Below are positions 60,750-64,000 of a stretch of DNA of 64,000 nt, piece after piece. The stretch is from Sporomusa silvacetica DSM 10669 (lineage in GTDB: Bacteria > Bacillota > Negativicutes > Sporomusales > Sporomusaceae), in contig NZ_LSLK01000074.1 of assembly GCF_002257705.1 (NCBI RefSeq), positions 186,001 to 250,000 on the forward strand, written 5' to 3'. The position numbers and the translations under genes were made by a program. Positions within the stretch are counted from its first letter, which is position 1; each line of letters begins with the position of its first letter. The notes below the pieces were generated by a model. That model did not search any database. It worked only from the letters and a program-made list of their open reading frames with translations, and was not told the origin of the DNA.

Positions 60750-60854
60750 ATGCGATTACCCCCTGGGCATATTATCTGGCGACAAGTTTGCTATATGTTT
60801 CATCCATTCTTCATGAATCATTTGTTGGTTTATGGTGTTTTCGCCATTATGTAA
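60750..60854 (+). CDS. Candidate small hydrophobic peptide, 34 residues
   Basis: An ATG at 60750, nine bases after AAAGGTG, opens a 34-codon frame ending in TAA. The peptide is hydrophobic and aromatic, with HIIWRQVCYMFHPFFMNHLL in the middle, compatible with one membrane segment. No family is known to me. It is the only plausible gene in the 355-base gap between the M23-like gene and azlD. Low confidence. Confidence 0.25.
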   Translation: MRLPPGHIIWRQVCYMFHPFFMNHLLVYGVFAIM

Positions 60855-60865
60855 AAATAGCCAAT

Positions 60866-60902
60866 ATAAAATCCTGCGAACTTATATAAATTCGCAGGAT
60901 TA
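60866..60902 (-). terminator. Terminator after azlD
   Basis: On the minus strand AATCCTGCGAA...TTCGCAGGATT followed by TTATATT, 90 bases past the azlD stop. Confidence 0.7.
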
Positions 60903-60994
60903 ATACCATCATTTCATGTTCTCTTCTTAGAACCCCTTGCAAACCTATTTTTCGCCGTATCATTGGTATCGGCGAATTCTTAAGTTCATACAGA

Positions 60995-61318
60995 TCAAAT
61001 TCCAAAACTGCGTATTGCTAGCATAGCGACCATACCGCCTCCCATGGTCACCAGGGGCGGTTGACGAAAGTAGGCTAAAAGCGTTGCTATTGTGCCGGCA
61101 ATAAGATAGCTATTCCCTGTTGAAATTTCAATGTAACCTTGTGGCGCAAAAAGTGTTGGGGCAATTAAAGCAGTAAGTATCGCCGTTGGTACATGCTTCA
61201 AAAATCGTTTAAGACGTGGGGAGATGCCCGCACTTCCAAAAATTGCAAAGCTACCAAACCGCGTAAAGAAAGTAGCAATAGCCATAGCAACAATGGTGAT
61301 AACAACTTCAGTTCTCAT
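60995..61318 (-). CDS. azlD: AzlD branched-chain amino acid exporter small subunit
   Basis: The 107-residue protein has four hydrophobic helices and the AzlD signature FFTRFGSFAIFG near residue 20 and RFLKHVPTAILTALIAP after it. With AzlC it exports branched-chain amino acids and, in some bacteria, toxic analogues. ATG 61318 is chosen so that it overlaps the azlC stop by 11 bases, as usual for this pair; an upstream frame extension lacks a ribosome site. Confidence 0.92.
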   Translation of the reverse strand: MRTEVVITIVAMAIATFFTRFGSFAIFGSAGISPRLKRFLKHVPTAILTALIAPTLFAPQGYIEISTGNSYLIAGTIATLLAYFRQPPLVTMGGGMVAMLAIRSFGI

Positions 61319-61997
61319 CACTTTCAGCCCCCTCCAAAATTCCACCAGCCACAACCGCGGCCAAGCAGGCAATAATGATATACCATTTTCCAGGGATGGT
61401 AACCGCCGCCATTATGCTAACCCCAGCGGCAACCAAACATACCAATACATTAAGTTTGTCAGTAAGGCGCGGAATTAATAAAGCCAAAAATGTTGCCGGC
61501 ATGGCAAAATCCAGTCCCCAAGAGAGTGGGTCACTAATGCGACTGCCAAGAAGTATTCCTCCAGCGGTTGATACGGCCCAGGTAACATAGCCAGTCACGT
61601 TACTTCCTAGTTGGAAAGCGGCACTATAGCCAGTTGCTTGTGCACGACTAATCGTTACCGCATAAGTCTCGTCAGCCATACCAAATGAGAGGAGAGCTTT
61701 CTGGGGCAATGATAATTCAGTCATATAAGGGGCAAGAGACATCCCCATTAACAGATGACGGAGATTTATCAGCAAAGCGGTTAGAGCAATCATGGCCATC
61801 CCAGCTCCTTCCGCAAACATGGGGAGGCTGATAAACTGGGCTGCCCCAGCAAATACCAACAGCGACATTAATAACGTCTCGCCTGGAGTAAGTCCGATGG
61901 ATTGAGCAACGATACCATAAGCAAGCCCAAACGGGAACATCCCCACCATGATGGGAAGGGTGTCTTTAATTCCTTTGAAGAATTCTTTTGTTTTCAT
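61308..61997 (-). CDS. azlC: AzlC family branched-chain amino acid exporter large subunit
   Basis: The 229-residue protein has about seven membrane helices and the AzlC features LPIMVGMFPFGLAYGIVAQ, GAAQFISL, NLRHLLMG and LSFGMADETYAVT, which are conserved across the family. It forms the exporter with AzlD. GGAGGGGACATCA precedes the ATG. The MocR-type gene is divergent with 143 bases between, so that regulator may control this pair. Confidence 0.94.
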   Translation of the reverse strand: MKTKEFFKGIKDTLPIMVGMFPFGLAYGIVAQSIGLTPGETLLMSLLVFAGAAQFISLPMFAEGAGMAMIALTALLINLRHLLMGMSLAPYMTELSLPQKALLSFGMADETYAVTISRAQATGYSAAFQLGSNVTGYVTWAVSTAGGILLGSRISDPLSWGLDFAMPATFLALLIPRLTDKLNVLVCLVAAGVSIMAAVTIPGKWYIIIACLAAVVAGGILEGAESDEN

Positions 61998-62140
61998 TGA
62001 TGTCCCCTCCGCCCAGCTTGCTTTAAACTATTGATAATTTATAGTGTTTTAATTATCATAGTCGGCAGGAATACAATTGTAAATATCCAATATATCAATA
62101 AAAGAATACCAATTACTCTTTTTCAAGGAGAATAAGATAA

Positions 62141-63652
62141 ATGGATATTACCAAAATGCTAAGTGGGGTTCGGATTGACCCAGAAGCGTCAGCACCCATA
62201 TATTTGCAAATCGCTAATAGCTTAGCAGCCAAAATTAAAGAGTGCACACTTCCCGTTGGCACCAAGTTATTGCCAGAACGCGAACTCGCCAGCTTGCTTG
62301 AGGTAAGTCGCACAACGATAATCAATGCCTATCGGTTACTGGAAGAACGCGGGTTAGTATCAACACGGATCGGTAGCGGAACCTATGTGGCAAATTCGAA
62401 CGTCGCTGATCAACAAACCAACGATATGCCATGGGGACAGTTGTTTAGCCCCCACTACAAATCGCCATTATCTTCTTTACTTCGCTCGTTAGTCGCTACA
62501 CCAACGGCTGATGAAACTATTTCTTTTGCCGCAGGCATGCCAGACCCAGCCCTTTATGACCTTAAAATTATTGAAAAAGCCCTCATTAATGGCAATCCCG
62601 GCTTAGAGGCAGTGGACTACGGCCACATACCGATTGAAGGATACCCACCCTTTAGACGCTCCTTGGCAGCCTGGCAAACCTCCCAAGGCATACGCGCCAC
62701 CCCTGATAATATTCTTATTGTGTCCGGCTCACAGCAAGGACTCTATCTCATTGTTAAATCCCTCATAGAGCCGAGAGATTATGTTATCGTGGAGTCACCT
62801 ACATATCTTGGGGCCATCCAGGTGCTAGAAGCTGCCGGAGCCCGCATTTTATGCTTGCCCCAAGCTAGCTCTCTCGATTTAGGAGTGCTTGAGGACTTTC
62901 TAATACGCTATCGCCCTAAGCTTTTCTATACGATCCCTACCTTCCAAAATCCCACAGGGCAGGTCATGCCTCTTCACCATCGTCAGGAGTTAATCCGTAT
63001 TGCCGCGCGCTATCGCCTCGCCATTGTGGAAGATGACCCATATAGTCAGCTATATTACGGACAACAGCCCCCACCTTCTCTCAAGAGTCTTGACACCTAT
63101 GGCGGAGTAATTTATCTGGGGACATTCTCCAAGATCCTTTTCCCCGGGCTGCGAACCGGCTGGGTAAACGCCGCTCCTCAAGTCATTAATCGACTGGCTC
63201 AGGAAAAACAATATGTCGATCTCCACAGCAATAATCTTTCCCAAATAATTCTTCACAATTGCCTAGAACAAAATCACCTAGCAGATCATATATCGTTTGT
63301 CCGAGGAGAATATAAAAAACGTCGCGATACACTTGCGGGAGCTATCAGGCAATACTGTAGCACCAATTTAGATTTTGAACTGCCAGAGGGCGGGTTTTAT
63401 CTTTGGTGCAACATCCGTCCCCCCGCCTCTCCGCCTGAACTCCTTCGCCGTTGCACTGCTGCAGGCGTCACCTTTGTACCTGGCGAAGCGTTCTATCTTA
63501 ACAATACTGAAAGTCGCCAGATCCGACTCTGCTTTGTGACGCACAGCGAGGATCGATTAAAAGAAGGTATTCGACGACTAGCGAGAATTATCACGTCGGG
63601 TGCTGCCAACACTATATCTCCCTCAAGAACAGCTGGTCGCCCTCTCATTTAG
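62141..63652 (+). CDS. MocR/PdxR-type regulator (GntR domain fused to aminotransferase)
   Basis: The 503-residue protein fuses an N-terminal GntR winged helix (residues 18-90: IYLQIANSLAAKIKECTLPVGTKLLPERELASLLEVSRTTI split over two helices) to a fold-type I aminotransferase domain. The latter has SGSQQGLYLI, FQNPTGQVMP, DDPYSQLYY and the PLP lysine in GTFSKILFPGLRTGW (about 325). MocR regulators use PLP or an aminated ligand to control transport or metabolism of amino compounds. Its divergent position suggests control of azlCD. The domains and length are typical. Confidence 0.92.
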   Translation: MDITKMLSGVRIDPEASAPIYLQIANSLAAKIKECTLPVGTKLLPERELASLLEVSRTTIINAYRLLEERGLVSTRIGSGTYVANSNVADQQTNDMPWGQLFSPHYKSPLSSLLRSLVATPTADETISFAAGMPDPALYDLKIIEKALINGNPGLEAVDYGHIPIEGYPPFRRSLAAWQTSQGIRATPDNILIVSGSQQGLYLIVKSLIEPRDYVIVESPTYLGAIQVLEAAGARILCLPQASSLDLGVLEDFLIRYRPKLFYTIPTFQNPTGQVMPLHHRQELIRIAARYRLAIVEDDPYSQLYYGQQPPPSLKSLDTYGGVIYLGTFSKILFPGLRTGWVNAAPQVINRLAQEKQYVDLHSNNLSQIILHNCLEQNHLADHISFVRGEYKKRRDTLAGAIRQYCSTNLDFELPEGGFYLWCNIRPPASPPELLRRCTAAGVTFVPGEAFYLNNTESRQIRLCFVTHSEDRLKEGIRRLARIITSGAANTISPSRTAGRPLI

Positions 63653-64000
63653 TAATGCGGTTTCCTTTGCCCTGTTAATTTTTTCCAAAAACCTTTAAGA
63701 AAAAATTCGGTATTACCCCCAGACTATACAAATGTTAATATACACCCACTTCCCTCCTGCCATCTCCGGTGCGATCCAGCTATCTGTTCAAAATAATTCC
63801 TAAAGTTATTTTACTCAAATTGAAAACCTGAAATATTGTATTTTCTTGCTATTTCTATAATTAGCGACAAACCTATTTTCAAATTAAGTAGGCCGATTCC
63901 GTTCTCTGGGACTTCCCCTTTTTCTCTCGATAAAGTTGCCAAAAGAGAAGCGTCCCTACTGTCCACCTATGGTTTAGGGTTTGACTTTAACTAGCGGGTC
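63653..64000. other. Window end without a recognisable gene
   Basis: I see no open frame with a ribosome site or family motif in these 348 bases on either strand. They are AT-rich with no obvious terminator hairpin beyond the regulator gene. Confidence 0.5.

Overview
The window comes from a spore-forming, methylamine-using bacterium of the Firmicutes. Several features point to the Negativicutes, most likely a Sporomusa-like acetogen. There are small acid-soluble spore protein genes of two families (H-type and alpha/beta-type), a fold-type III lysine/ornithine decarboxylase of the kind that supplies cadaverine or putrescine for the Negativicute envelope, SLH-like sequences in a secreted protein, and a complete bacterial pyrrolysine (Pyl) system with a split pyrrolysyl-tRNA synthetase. 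The genus is an inference; no rRNA or other marker is present.

Layout. 1-12 kb: housekeeping genes in an order close to the B. subtilis yaaO-yabD region (arginine-type decarboxylase, tmk, yaaR, holB, ricT, a tRNA/N6-adenine methyltransferase, rsmI, abrB, metG, tatD), then DUF192, a zinc-ribbon membrane protein, ppnP and an M20 amidohydrolase. 12.4-22.6 kb: a Tad/Flp pilus operon (cpaB, cpaC, tadZ, tadB, a DegS-like histidine kinase, a short flp pilin gene, tadE, tadG, tadA, tadC). 22.7-24.9 kb: corA and two GNAT acetyltransferases.

25-43 kb is the most interesting part. A seven-gene minus-strand operon encodes two UroD-type methyltransferases, three corrinoid proteins, a corrinoid-activating ferredoxin/ASKHA protein and the monomethylamine methyltransferase MtmB. 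A second minus-strand block carries another mtmC-mtmB pair (over 99% identical), tRNA-Pyl, a second corrinoid activase, a third UroD-type protein and pylSc-pylB-pylC-pylD-pylSn, followed by an orphan IS630-type helix-turn-helix gene. Both mtmB genes contain the in-frame UAG expected for pyrrolysine at codon 203. The second copy has an additional in-frame UAG at codon 260, where the first copy has a glutamate codon. In a cell that decodes UAG as Pyl this would be a missense change near the active site and not necessarily a truncation.

43-46 kb: amtB-glnK (ammonium channel and PII protein) are divergent from mtmC2B2. The methyltransferase operon, mtmC2B2 and amtB have near-identical promoters (TTGyAT, 17-bp spacer, TGCTATAAT) and related 5' leaders. 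Each leader carries a TTACCGTTAT block and a small AAGC-hexaloop-GCTT hairpin overlapping the upstream arm of an intrinsic terminator, the architecture of ANTAR-protein antitermination targets. The simplest reading is that methylamine demethylation is controlled together with ammonium uptake, so methylamine serves as a nitrogen as well as a carbon source and AmtB may import methylammonium.

46-64 kb: the lysine/ornithine decarboxylase, a LarA-like racemase, a flavin reductase, DUF2225, cydDC, spore proteins, an NCS2 permease, an SLH-like secreted protein, a degenerate M23 protein, azlCD and a divergent MocR-type regulator. No CRISPR array, rRNA gene, complete transposon or phage was seen.
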